From Candidatus Latescibacterota bacterium (GTDB lineage: Bacteria; Latescibacterota; UBA2968; UBA8231): 8,879 bases of DNA. The translations under genes and the position numbers were made by a program. The notes under the pieces are model-generated. The model searched no databases. It was not told the DNA's origin and saw only the letters and a list, made by a program, of their open reading frames with translations. The stretch lies in the NCBI GenBank assembly GCA_022825185.1, contig JAJDYK010000184.1:1-8879 (forward strand), given 5' to 3'. This document shows, piece by piece, positions 1-8,045 of the stretch (position 1 is the stretch's first letter; each line of letters opens with the position of its first letter).

Positions 1-1
1 G

Positions 2-835
2 GTCTTAACTTGGCTCTCCGGCGTCGCAGTAATGACCATCTGGCTGTGGCAGTCTGGCTTGCCGCTGTGGGCGGCCTTTTTGACCCTGATGCTGGCCATC
101 CTTATCTTCGTCGGCTTAACTCGAGTGGTAGTAGAAGGAGGTGTGGCCGCGGCGGTCGGACCAATGATTTCTCCAACGGTCTTAGTTTCGGCTGTCGGCT
201 CTTCGGCGATCGGCCCGGCCGGCATAGTCGGCCTCGCATACACATTCGTGTGGGCGGCGGATATCCGCACCTTTGTCATGGCTTCCTGCGCACACGGCCT
301 CAAGTTGGGTGAGGGACTAGGCCAGCGGCTGCGCCCGCTTTTTTGGTACATGCTGCTGGCGATTGTCGTCAGCATCGTCGGCTCGGTCGCAGCGATTTTG
401 TACCTCGCCTACGAATACGGCGGCATCAACCTCAACGCGTGGTTTTTTGGAGGTGGAACTCGCGCCCCTTTTGATTATATTACCACCAAGTTAAGCGCGC
501 CCACCGAGCCGAATATCGATGGCTGGATTCACACTTTTGTCGGCGGGGGCATCATGGCCCTGCTCATGTGGGCGCGCCAGCAGCTCTTGTGGTGGCCTCT
601 GCATCCCATCGGCTACCCAATTGGTGCCGTATGGCTGATGGACCAGTTGTGGTTTAGTATTGCCATCGCTTGGCTCTTAAAGTTGTTGGCGATGAAATAC
701 GGCGGTCCTGGTCTTTTTCGCCGGGCGCGTCCTTTCTTTTTAGGCCTAATCATAGGCCAGTTTTTCATCGCGGGACTCTGGTTGATTATCGACTTTTTTA
801 CGGGCATGACCGACAATGTGGTCTTCTGGATCTGA
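2..835 (+). CDS. OPT-like polytopic membrane protein, DUF6785/DUF6784 type (5' partial)
   Basis: This is the C-terminal 277 residues of an integral membrane protein. The frame is open back to base 2, so the gene starts outside the window and the ATG at 32 is just an internal Met. Several hydrophobic segments are visible, at about residues 18-40, 54-82, 103-128, 168-188 and 234-257 of the fragment. The segment RVVVEGG after the first of these, the LWWPLHPIGYPIG motif near residues 186-198, and the KYGG...RRARPFFLGLIIG stretch near 222-242 are features I associate with the C-terminal DUF6784 part of DUF6785 proteins, which resemble oligopeptide transporters (OPT). Substrate is unknown; transport of peptides or another small solute is inferred from the resemblance. 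It ends 17 nt before the FtsX/M28-like gene, so the two are probably co-transcribed. The general class (OPT-like membrane protein) is fairly secure; the exact family name is from memory of motifs. Confidence 0.75.
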   Translation, partial: VLTWLSGVAVMTIWLWQSGLPLWAAFLTLMLAILIFVGLTRVVVEGGVAAAVGPMISPTVLVSAVGSSAIGPAGIVGLAYTFVWAADIRTFVMASCAHGLKLGEGLGQRLRPLFWYMLLAIVVSIVGSVAAILYLAYEYGGINLNAWFFGGGTRAPFDYITTKLSAPTEPNIDGWIHTFVGGGIMALLMWARQQLLWWPLHPIGYPIGAVWLMDQLWFSIAIAWLLKLLAMKYGGPGLFRRARPFFLGLIIGQFFIAGLWLIIDFFTGMTDNVVFWI

Positions 836-841
836 GAAAGG
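834..841 (+). promoter_or_regulatory. Probable ribosome binding site for the FtsX/M28-like gene
   Basis: The purine run GAGAAAGG overlaps the stop codon of the preceding gene and ends 11 nt before the ATG at 853. It is a moderate Shine-Dalgarno match at slightly long spacing. Together with the signal peptide that begins right at 853, it favours this start over the upstream in-frame ATG at 670. Confidence 0.5.
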
Positions 842-852
842 CACTTACAATT

Positions 853-3800
853 ATGCCTAAGTTCGCGATGCGATGGATGGCCTTCGGCTGGATTTTGGTC
901 GGCGCAGTACCGGCTTGGACCGAAGTCGATTTTGCCGAGTTGGCGCGCACGGCCCCGGTCGAGCGCGTGCAGCAAACGATGGACACCTTTGCTGGCTTGG
1001 GGTCTAGAGTCGCTGGCTATCGAGGTGCCGACCAAGCGGCCCAGATCGTACAGGAGCGCTTCCGCGCTATCGGCCTCGACGACGTCACAGTCCACGAATA
1101 CGATGTTTCTATTCCGGTCGATAAGGGTGGATTTCTGCAAGTAGTTGGCAGCGACGAACAAGTGCCAATCCACGGCCTATGGCCCAATCTCGTCAAAACC
1201 TCGACGCTGCCCGAAGACGGGGTGACCAAGCGCTTGATCGACGCTGGTGCGGGTGAGTACGCGGACATGGACGGCAAGCAAGTCGAAGGGTCCGTGGCCC
1301 TGATGGACTTTAATTCCGGCGACGCTTGGCTCAATGCCGCCTACCTCGGGGCGCAAGCTATCATCTTTATCGAGCCGGACTCCACCGTTTACTTGGAGGG
1401 GGAAAAGAAATTCCTCACCATGCCGCTCGATCTACCGAGGTTCTGGGTCAATCGCCAAGTCGGTCAGCACTTGCGTCGCCAATTGGCGACCGAGGGCGAG
1501 CAGACGCTTCACCTACAGTACCGCATGGATTGGGAGCGGCGTCCCGCTTGGAATATCCTCGGCACGATCCCCGGATACGATCCCTTGCTAAAAGAGGACG
1601 TGATCGTGCTGGAAGCGTACTACGACGCCATGTCCGTGGTGCCAGCCCTTGCCCCAGGTGCCGAGCAAGCCTCCGGCATTACTGCGCTGTTGGAATTGGC
1701 ACGCTATTTCCGCGAAAATCCACCAGCGCGCACGGTCGTATTCCTCGCCACTTCGGCCCACCACTTGGGTTTGCGCGGGATTGATGATTTCATCCAGCGC
1801 TATTTGCGCAAAGAAGAGCCCTTCATCGAGCACATGCTGGTGAGGCGGGTCGTCGATGCTGCACTCGCGCGGAACATGATTGCCCAAGATGGCATCCACT
1901 ACGCCATCGGCGAGGAGGAGTTCGCCGGTAAGGAAGCCCTCGTGCGGGGCGTTGCCGAAGGGCGCACCGACTTGGCCGCGCGCGTTGCCGACGCTGCCCT
2001 CGCCGAAGGGCTGCTGAGCCAAGAAGGAGGCGCACTACACCTCGCCGACGAGCAATTCAAAGATCGCCGCGAACTGGTTGACGAATTGCGCTCGGACGAT
2101 GACTTGCGCCTCGCGCTCTTCAAAACTTGGGTCGATCCCAAAGTCGATTCGCTCGCTGTCAAGCTCTTTATCAGCCTCGACCTTTCGTCGCAAACCGACG
2201 AACTCGGAGTGTGGAATAGCAATACCAGCTTTTACTACAAGCGCTACTTTGCACCCTTCGGCAAAAACTTCATGGGGTATGCGCGCAAGATCAGCCGCGA
2301 GTTGAATTATCAGCGGCGCGATGTGCTGGTCAATGGCATCAGCCCCGAAGGCGGGATGAGTTGGCAGACCTTTGTACCAGGCGAAATATCGGTCAACAGC
2401 GAATTGGTGTTGGCGACCGGTACGCCGGCATTGGCCTTTGTCACTGTCAACGACGCGCGCTTCCTCGTCGATACGCCCTTAGACCGGGCCGAGCACGTCA
2501 ACTACGCCAATCTCGCCAAACAAATCCGGGTGCTCGCTGGCATGTTCGAAATGGCCTTTGCAGACCCAGAGCTTTTCCCGGACTTCAAGATGCGCTTGCG
2601 CGACACGCTGCGCTCGCTGCGCGGTCGGACTATGGTCTTTCCGCGCCGCAGCATCATCCCCGACTTGCCGCGTGCAGACGCCGTAGCCGTGGTGCGCAAC
2701 GGCAAGAAAAAGTCGTATAAAGGGGTGCGCGGCGAGTACTACGAAGTCGTCAATGATAAGGGGGCCTTCTACGTAAATCGGGTGCGGGTCAACAACGTGC
2801 AGATTGAGGGCTACTACATGGACCCGATCACCGGCCGCATCACTTACGCCCCCGACCGCGGCGTGCAAGGCGACGAAAGCTACCCCATGCGGGTCGCCAT
2901 GGACTGGCGCGACAAGCAGTGGATGGTCATCCTCTTCCCCTGCGTGCCCTACAACTTCTTCGACATCGTCGATCCGCGCTATTTGACCAAGCTGTCCAAC
3001 GTACAGGTCTTCGACGAAACGAACGGTCCACCTGTGGAGTACGGTTATACCATCGGCGAAGGCCCCTCGGCCCAAAACGAGCCGGTCGGGGTGCTCTTCG
3101 CACGGCCCGGTTCGCACATCAAGATGGGGTTCGGTGCTGGCCTGCTAGGATTCCGCTCGCTCCTGCTCAACGCCACCAGCGTAACCGACAAGGAAAAGGC
3201 CGAGGGCGAGGGCTTTGAGATCCGCCCCGGTACTTCCTTTGCCCGCACGACCTTCCAAGCCGCCCAAGACATGTGGAATCTCGACGAGTCGCGAATGCGC
3301 GAGTTGCGGAGCTTTGCCATTGAAAACCAGCGCCTCAACGACCTCCACTATCGCGCCGAAGCTGAGCTAGCCCAAGCCTCTGAGGCTGAGACCGAGCAGC
3401 GCTGGGGCGATTTCGTGCGCCACACGCGCGCGGCTTTTGGGCTGGAGTCGCGCGCCTACCCAGACGTCAAATCTACCCAAAACGACGTCATTCAGGGCAT
3501 TATCTTCTTTATGGCCCTCGTCATTCCCTGCGCCTTTTTCACCGAGCGGCTCATTTTTACGGCCGCCACGATCCGCAATCAAATCATCGGATTCGCCGGG
3601 GTTTTTCTGGCGATCTGGATCGTGTTGTGGCTGGTGCATCCGGCCTTTCAGCTATCCAATCCCTTCGTCATCCTGCTCGCTTTCATCATCATCGCGCTGG
3701 CAGTGCTGGTGATGTCGATTATTTCCGGTCGCTTTAACGAGCAGATGAAGAAGCTGCGCACCGAAGTAGCCGTGATCCACGACACGGACGTCAGCCGCTC

Positions 3801-5604
3801 CTCGGCCTCGCTGACGGCCTTCCAGCTCGGGATTTCCAACATGAAGCGGCGCAAGACGCGCACGGTGCTCACTTTCACCACGCTCTTGTTGCTGACCTTC
3901 ACGGTGCTCTCTTTCACCTCCATCCGCACGGGCTTGCGATTCAACCAAATCAGCCGCGACAACGAGGGTCTCTACGAGGGCATCCTCATCCGCAGCAAGG
4001 CGTGGAATCCCATGGAGGATTCAGTCCTCGAATACGCCCGCAGCAATTTCGGCGATCGGGCCGCGGTCGCGCCGCGCAGTTGGTACAGCAACAAGGCCAA
4101 GGCACACATCAAAATAAAACACGGGGAAAAGGCCCATAACGCACTCGGCGTCCTAGGTTTAGCACCCGAAGAGACTCAAGTCACTCGGCTCAGCCAAGCC
4201 CTAGTCGCCGGACGCTGGTTTGAGCCGGGTGAGGACAAGGTCTGTATCCTGCCCATCGACATGATCAAGGAGGCCCATCTCGATGTCGATTTGGCCGACG
4301 TTGGTCAAGCGCAAGTCAGGGTCTTCGGCGACTTATTCACGGTGGTGGGCGTCATCGACTCCAAGCGCATGAAGGACCTCAAAGACCTCGACGACGAGAT
4401 CCTGACGCCAGCCGACTTCGCCGTCACCGGCGGTCAGGCAGTGCAGGAAATAGCCGAGGAAGAACAGCGCGAAAAGCAGGGGCTGGAGGACGCCAAGGTC
4501 GTCATCAAGCCCTTCGTCCACATAGAGCCAGCCAACACCCTGATTATTCCCTACCACACGCTGCGCAACGTCGGCAGCGGCAACCCGTTACAGTCGGTAG
4601 CCGTGCGCTTCCCCGAGGGTAGCGATGTGCGCGGCGAGGTCGAGGAATTCCTCTCGCGCCTCGCGGTAACGCTGTTCGCCGGAGTCAAGGAGGCCGGCGA
4701 TGAATACATCAAGGTGTCGATCTATTCATCGCTGGGCATGACCTCCTTTTCCGGGATGAGCAATTTGTTCATCCCCATGCTGATCGCCTCACTAATCGTG
4801 CTCAACACCATGATGGGCAGCGTGTACGAGCGCTTCCGCGAAATCGGCATCTACTCTTCGGTGGGCCTAGCTCCCGGCCACATCTCATGGCTTTTTATCG
4901 CCGAGAGTTGCGTCTATTCGGTGCTGGGCGTGGTCGCCGGTTATCTCAGCGGCCAAGTAATCGCCAAAGTGCTCATCGAATTCGACCTTTTGGGTGGCTT
5001 CACGCTCAACTATTCCTCGGTGGCCGCGGTGCTCTCCTGTATGCTGGTGATGGCCGTAGTCATGCTCTCGACGATTTATCCGGCGCGCAAGGCTTCGCAA
5101 ATGGCCGTGCCGGACGTGACCCGCAAGTGGAAGCTGCCACCGCCCGACGGCGACCAGTGGGATTTCGAGTTCCCCTTTACGGTCAGCGGCCACGAGGTAT
5201 TGGGCTTGAGCGTATTCCTCATCGGCTACTTCGACTCCTACAGCGAAGAGTCCATCGGCACCTTCTACACCGACGGTGCCCAGCTAAACCGCGAAGAAAC
5301 GCCCAACGGCGAAGGATACATCATCGACATGAATATCTGGTTGGCTCCTTTCGACTTGGGCGTCAGTCAACACGTCACCGTGCGGGCCATGCCAGAGGCC
5401 GAGCACAACATTTACGCGGTCAGCTTACAAATCAAGCGGCTCAGTGGCGAGGATGCCTCGTGGCGGCGGGTCAACCAGCGCTTTATGAACGTCATCCGCA
5501 AACAGTTCCTCATCTGGCGCACGGTGGATGCCGAGGCCAAAGAAGGCTACCGCCAACAGGGCGAGGAAATTCTACAAGGGCTGCGCAGCGAAGTGTCGGC
5601 GTAA
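853..5604 (+). CDS. FtsX/MacB-type permease with extracytoplasmic M28 peptidase-like domain
   Basis: A 1,583-residue membrane protein. Residues 1-22 form a signal peptide (MRW followed by a hydrophobic core). Residues about 30-560 resemble M28 zinc aminopeptidases, but the metal site is degenerate: Y256 replaces the first His, E271-Q272 replace Asp-Asn, H303-H304 replace Glu-Glu, and no His is seen near V539; D258 and D443 remain. Residues 333-422 hold a 45-residue repeat pair. A beta-rich region (~620-800) and a helical stalk (~808-876) lead to membrane segments at about 879-898, 911-930, 938-958, 1003-1025, 1304-1324, 1344-1366 and 1388-1410. The last three carry FtsX hallmarks (NTMMGSVYERFREIGIYSSV; IYPARKAS). 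Between segments 4 and 5 lies a MacB-like periplasmic domain. A ~170-residue tail follows inside the cell. Such permeases normally work with an ABC ATPase, none of which is in the window. Start at 853 chosen over 670, which would overlap the upstream gene by 166 nt and bury the signal peptide. Confidence 0.85.
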   Translation: MPKFAMRWMAFGWILVGAVPAWTEVDFAELARTAPVERVQQTMDTFAGLGSRVAGYRGADQAAQIVQERFRAIGLDDVTVHEYDVSIPVDKGGFLQVVGSDEQVPIHGLWPNLVKTSTLPEDGVTKRLIDAGAGEYADMDGKQVEGSVALMDFNSGDAWLNAAYLGAQAIIFIEPDSTVYLEGEKKFLTMPLDLPRFWVNRQVGQHLRRQLATEGEQTLHLQYRMDWERRPAWNILGTIPGYDPLLKEDVIVLEAYYDAMSVVPALAPGAEQASGITALLELARYFRENPPARTVVFLATSAHHLGLRGIDDFIQRYLRKEEPFIEHMLVRRVVDAALARNMIAQDGIHYAIGEEEFAGKEALVRGVAEGRTDLAARVADAALAEGLLSQEGGALHLADEQFKDRRELVDELRSDDDLRLALFKTWVDPKVDSLAVKLFISLDLSSQTDELGVWNSNTSFYYKRYFAPFGKNFMGYARKISRELNYQRRDVLVNGISPEGGMSWQTFVPGEISVNSELVLATGTPALAFVTVNDARFLVDTPLDRAEHVNYANLAKQIRVLAGMFEMAFADPELFPDFKMRLRDTLRSLRGRTMVFPRRSIIPDLPRADAVAVVRNGKKKSYKGVRGEYYEVVNDKGAFYVNRVRVNNVQIEGYYMDPITGRITYAPDRGVQGDESYPMRVAMDWRDKQWMVILFPCVPYNFFDIVDPRYLTKLSNVQVFDETNGPPVEYGYTIGEGPSAQNEPVGVLFARPGSHIKMGFGAGLLGFRSLLLNATSVTDKEKAEGEGFEIRPGTSFARTTFQAAQDMWNLDESRMRELRSFAIENQRLNDLHYRAEAELAQASEAETEQRWGDFVRHTRAAFGLESRAYPDVKSTQNDVIQGIIFFMALVIPCAFFTERLIFTAATIRNQIIGFAGVFLAIWIVLWLVHPAFQLSNPFVILLAFIIIALAVLVMSIISGRFNEQMKKLRTEVAVIHDTDVSRSSASLTAFQLGISNMKRRKTRTVLTFTTLLLLTFTVLSFTSIRTGLRFNQISRDNEGLYEGILIRSKAWNPMEDSVLEYARSNFGDRAAVAPRSWYSNKAKAHIKIKHGEKAHNALGVLGLAPEETQVTRLSQALVAGRWFEPGEDKVCILPIDMIKEAHLDVDLADVGQAQVRVFGDLFTVVGVIDSKRMKDLKDLDDEILTPADFAVTGGQAVQEIAEEEQREKQGLEDAKVVIKPFVHIEPANTLIIPYHTLRNVGSGNPLQSVAVRFPEGSDVRGEVEEFLSRLAVTLFAGVKEAGDEYIKVSIYSSLGMTSFSGMSNLFIPMLIASLIVLNTMMGSVYERFREIGIYSSVGLAPGHISWLFIAESCVYSVLGVVAGYLSGQVIAKVLIEFDLLGGFTLNYSSVAAVLSCMLVMAVVMLSTIYPARKASQMAVPDVTRKWKLPPPDGDQWDFEFPFTVSGHEVLGLSVFLIGYFDSYSEESIGTFYTDGAQLNREETPNGEGYIIDMNIWLAPFDLGVSQHVTVRAMPEAEHNIYAVSLQIKRLSGEDASWRRVNQRFMNVIRKQFLIWRTVDAEAKEGYRQQGEEILQGLRSEVSA
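1600..2520 (+). other. Degenerate M28-type metal site (protein domain feature)
   Basis: Sequence landmarks of the M28 fold are in the right order. AYYD at residues 255-258 stands where the family has H-x-D. PGAEQASG (268-275) stands where PGA-DN-SG is usual. SAHHLGLRG (301-309) stands where AEE.GL.G is usual, and SLDL (441-444) matches the strand carrying the fourth ligand. FLVDTPLD (537-544) lies where the last His ligand of the HT..D motif should be. Compared with Aeromonas aminopeptidase (ligands His97, Asp117, Glu152, Asp179, His256, base Glu151), only the Asp179 equivalent (D443) is clearly kept as a ligand. Hydrolysis by the usual mechanism is therefore unlikely; ligand binding or a structural role is inferred. 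The alignment was made by eye, so the last position is the least certain. Confidence 0.65.
1849..2118 (+). repeat. Two 45-residue tandem protein repeats inside the M28-like domain
   Basis: Residues 333-377 (1849-1983) and 378-422 (1984-2118) align without gaps at the start: VVDAALARNMIAQDG against VADAALAEGLLSQEG, followed by E.F and then L-V at matching positions. About 12 of 45 positions are identical by eye, with many conservative changes. The pair is charged and probably helical, and it sits between the SAHH motif and the strand with D443, so it looks like an insertion in a surface loop of the peptidase fold. The DNA has diverged, so this is an old duplication rather than a recent one. 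Confidence 0.6.
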
Positions 5605-5610
5605 GGGAGG
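5603..5610 (+). promoter_or_regulatory. Strong ribosome binding site deciding a GTG start
   Basis: AAGGGAGG begins inside the TAA stop of the FtsX/M28-like gene and ends 7 nt before the GTG at 5618. This near-ideal Shine-Dalgarno is why the GTG is preferred over the in-frame ATG at 5675, which has no comparable sequence ahead of it. Confidence 0.8.
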
Positions 5611-5617
5611 ATAGCGA

Positions 5618-8044
5618 GTGCTCGGAAGCAAAAACAGAAACCCGAACCAAGAGATCGAAGAATATCGGGACTTAATGCAGGTCCCGGACCGCTTCGAGAA
5701 CGGCTTTACGATCAAGGCCATCCTCGGCGTGCTCTTCGTCGCCTTCATCATGGTGCCGGGCAACATGTACTTGAGCCTGATGATCGGCGGCTCTTTGGGA
5801 GCGGCGGCCGAGTGGGTGACCATCATCCTCTTCGCCGAAATCACCAAGCGTTCCTTTTCTTCGCTACGGCGCCAAGAAGTCTATGTGCTGTTTTACGTGG
5901 CCGGCTCGCTGATTGCCGCTGAGACTGGTGCCTTTGAAGGCTTGCTCTACAACCAGTACTTAGTGCAATCGCCAGCGGCCAAGCAGTTTGGCATCGCCAA
6001 GCTGATCCCCGGTTGGGTGGCACCGCAGCCCGACTCCTCCGCCATCATCGAACGGACCTTCCTGCACTCGGATTGGGCGATGCCGATCGTACTCCTAGTC
6101 TTGGGGATGATCATCTGGCGCATCAACTGGTTCACCATGTCGTACGCACTCTTCCGGCTCACCTCCGACTACGAGCGCCTGCCCTTTCCCTTCGCGCCCG
6201 TAAACGCCCAAGGCGCTACGGCACTGGCCGAGACCACCCAAGGGGTTGAGACGTGGCGCTGGCGGGTATTTTCGGCCGGGGCGATGATCGGTTTGGTCTT
6301 TGGCACAATCTACGTGGCCTTGCCGGCGATTACTGGCGCGCTGTTGACTGAGCCGATCCAACTCATACCTATTCCCTTTGTCGATTTCACCCAAGTCACT
6401 GGCAATTTTATCCCGGCCACTCCGCTGGGATTTACCGCGCACTTGGGACCGATCTTCGTCGGTCTAGTGGTGCCGTTCTGGGGCGTGGTTGGCACCTTCC
6501 TCGGTCTAGTCGCCGCCGCCGTTGCCAATCCGCTGCTCTATACCTGGACGCCTTCGTGGCGCGAGGAGCCGTACCTGAACTTGTGGCAGCAAGGCATGGG
6601 CACGATCGAGACCTATTTCGTCAACTACGTCGATTTCTGGATGAGTTTCGGCCTCGGCACTACCTTCGCCATCGCCGCCATCGGCATCTATCAGATAGTT
6701 CAGAGCGTGCGCAAGGCTAGGGCTAACAACGGCAACGGGAATGATAGCAGTCCCAAGAGCGGCTTCGCCACCCCTGCCGGCCGCGGCGATTTCCCCATCT
6801 GGGTGGCGTTGGCACTATACGCCTTGGCCACGGCTGGCCTGATCGGCATCGCCGCTTGGCTGCTGCCGGGCATTGCCCAATTTATATGGTTCTTCCTCTT
6901 CTTTGGTTTCGTATTCACGCCCTTTCAGTCGTTTGTCAACGCTCGCCTAGTCGGGATGGTAGGACAGACTGTGGACGTTCCCTTCGTGCGCGAGGCTACG
7001 ATTATTCTCTCTGGGTATCGCGGTGTTGACATCTGGTTCATTCCGTTTCCCTTGGGCAACTACGGTGCCCAGACCCAGAAGTTCCGCGAAATCGAATTGA
7101 CCGGCACCCAGTTTACCAGCATCATCCGCGCCGAGATTTTCATGGTACCCATTGTGCTCTTTACCAGTTTTCTCTACGGCTCCTATATCTGGAAACTGGC
7201 ACCGATCCCGTCGGCTTCCTACCCCTATGCCCAGCTCATGTGGCGTCTGCGCGCCTACCAGCAATGTCTTTTTATCACCGGCACCATGCGCAGCGAACTG
7301 GCCATAGACAACGATCAGGCGGGATGGACTCCAGCTAACCTGATCGAAAACGAATGGTGGTACTGGCGAGTGCGGCTAGTGGATCAGGAGTGGCTAGACT
7401 CCAACGGCAAGCGCGGTCAAGTCGGCCCGTGGATGCCAACCCAAGTTTTCTACTCGTACTTTGATCAGGGAGCACCCGACATTGTCGCCGAGCGCTATCT
7501 GCGCGATGAGCAGCTAGCCGAAGAGGAAGTTGTCGAGGGCCTGCCGGCGATTGCGCCACTGGGGCCAGCGATGGACACCGTCATTCGCGAACCCCGCCCA
7601 ACCCTCGAAGTGAAGGTCGAACGAGCCGTGCCAGCGGGGTGGTCTTTCTACTTTGAGGTCGATACCGATCCGCTCTTTACCAGCTCCTGGATCCAGCGCT
7701 CCACCGATGTGCCTTGGCTCTTTAGGGCGCTGAAACTTGAGGTCATCGCCCTTGGTGCCGGCTTCGGGCTGGTGAGCTTCATTCTGCTCTCCATACTCGG
7801 GCTGCCGATCCTGCTGATCTTTGGCTTCGTGCGCTCGCTGACGATTCTGCCGCACTTGGTCGTCACCGAGATCATCGGCGCGCTCTTGGCACGCTACTAC
7901 TTTTGGAACAAGTACGGGCGGCAGGAGTGGCGGCAGTTTGCCCCGGTTCTGGCGGTGGGCTTCGCCTGCGGCATGGCGCTGATGGGGATGGCGTCGGTGG
8001 GGATCGCCCTAATCCAGAAATCGGTCTCCGTGCTGATCTTCTAG
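5618..8044 (+). CDS. OPT-like putative peptide transporter with large soluble insert
   Basis: An 808-residue polytopic membrane protein, starting with GTG after a strong ribosome binding site. An N-terminal soluble segment of ~30 residues is followed by hydrophobic segments at about 33-56, 60-78, 87-104, 153-175, 218-242, 275-306, 340-362, 392-416, 419-437, 502-526, 705-726, 727-745 and 774-800. The PGNMYLSLMIGGSLG motif (47-61), LPFPFAPVNAQGATAL (188-203) and FREIELTGTQF (489-499) fit the oligopeptide transporter (OPT) superfamily; members move peptides or metal chelates, usually with protons. An Asn/Gly/Ser-rich linker (369-382) separates two halves. Residues ~552-702 form a soluble insert with the fibronectin-like strands WWYWRVRLVD (580-589) and FYFEVDTDPLF (677-687). 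The C-terminal pattern (KYG, then R..P and a Gly-rich helix) resembles the end of the first gene, suggesting distant kinship. Substrate is unknown. Confidence 0.8.
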   Translation: MLGSKNRNPNQEIEEYRDLMQVPDRFENGFTIKAILGVLFVAFIMVPGNMYLSLMIGGSLGAAAEWVTIILFAEITKRSFSSLRRQEVYVLFYVAGSLIAAETGAFEGLLYNQYLVQSPAAKQFGIAKLIPGWVAPQPDSSAIIERTFLHSDWAMPIVLLVLGMIIWRINWFTMSYALFRLTSDYERLPFPFAPVNAQGATALAETTQGVETWRWRVFSAGAMIGLVFGTIYVALPAITGALLTEPIQLIPIPFVDFTQVTGNFIPATPLGFTAHLGPIFVGLVVPFWGVVGTFLGLVAAAVANPLLYTWTPSWREEPYLNLWQQGMGTIETYFVNYVDFWMSFGLGTTFAIAAIGIYQIVQSVRKARANNGNGNDSSPKSGFATPAGRGDFPIWVALALYALATAGLIGIAAWLLPGIAQFIWFFLFFGFVFTPFQSFVNARLVGMVGQTVDVPFVREATIILSGYRGVDIWFIPFPLGNYGAQTQKFREIELTGTQFTSIIRAEIFMVPIVLFTSFLYGSYIWKLAPIPSASYPYAQLMWRLRAYQQCLFITGTMRSELAIDNDQAGWTPANLIENEWWYWRVRLVDQEWLDSNGKRGQVGPWMPTQVFYSYFDQGAPDIVAERYLRDEQLAEEEVVEGLPAIAPLGPAMDTVIREPRPTLEVKVERAVPAGWSFYFEVDTDPLFTSSWIQRSTDVPWLFRALKLEVIALGAGFGLVSFILLSILGLPILLIFGFVRSLTILPHLVVTEIIGALLARYYFWNKYGRQEWRQFAPVLAVGFACGMALMGMASVGIALIQKSVSVLIF
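7271..7723 (+). other. Soluble beta-rich insert in the OPT-like protein
   Basis: Residues about 552-702 lack membrane-length hydrophobic runs and sit between two membrane segments. WWYWRVRLVD followed by G-Q-V-G-P-W (580-605) matches the YYWRVRA.D..G..G.W signature of extracellular fibronectin III-like sandwiches. FYFEVDTDPLFTS.WIQRS (677-694) matches the usual strand that precedes that signature, but here it comes after it. An acidic helix (629-640) lies between them. Fibronectin-like identity and an extracytoplasmic location are inferences. Confidence 0.45.
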
Positions 8045-8045
8045 C

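Noticed and set aside
32..835. Complete small membrane protein starting at the ATG at 32
   Set aside because: The same frame is open to base 2 and the upstream residues are also hydrophobic; the similarity is to the C-terminal part of a larger protein, so the gene is cut by the window edge.
670..852. Upstream in-frame extension of the FtsX/M28-like gene to the ATG at 670
   Set aside because: It would overlap the OPT-like gene by 166 nt, gives a non-hydrophobic Arg-rich leader, and would bury the signal peptide that begins at 853.
836..852. Internal promoter or terminator in the intergenic gaps
   Set aside because: The gaps are 17, 13 and 1 nt, with no hairpin plus T-run and no room for a promoter outside coding sequence.
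613..1173. 186-codon open frame on the - strand
   Set aside because: It lies antisense across the junction of two well-supported genes, has a low-complexity basic composition, and shows no recognisable motif or ribosome binding site.
2479..3117. 212-codon open frame on the - strand
   Set aside because: It is a mirror of the codon bias of the FtsX/M28-like gene; His/Val/Asp-rich composition is typical of antisense frames in GC-rich DNA.
4887..5675. 262-codon open frame on the + strand overlapping the end of the FtsX/M28-like gene
   Set aside because: It is Arg/His-rich, has no family resemblance, and overlaps the conserved FtsX core and the following gene's start.
6719..6760. Asn/Gly/Ser-rich stretch as a possible recent repeat or insertion
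   Set aside because: It is a short flexible linker between membrane segments of the OPT-like protein, with no repeated DNA unit or target-site duplication.
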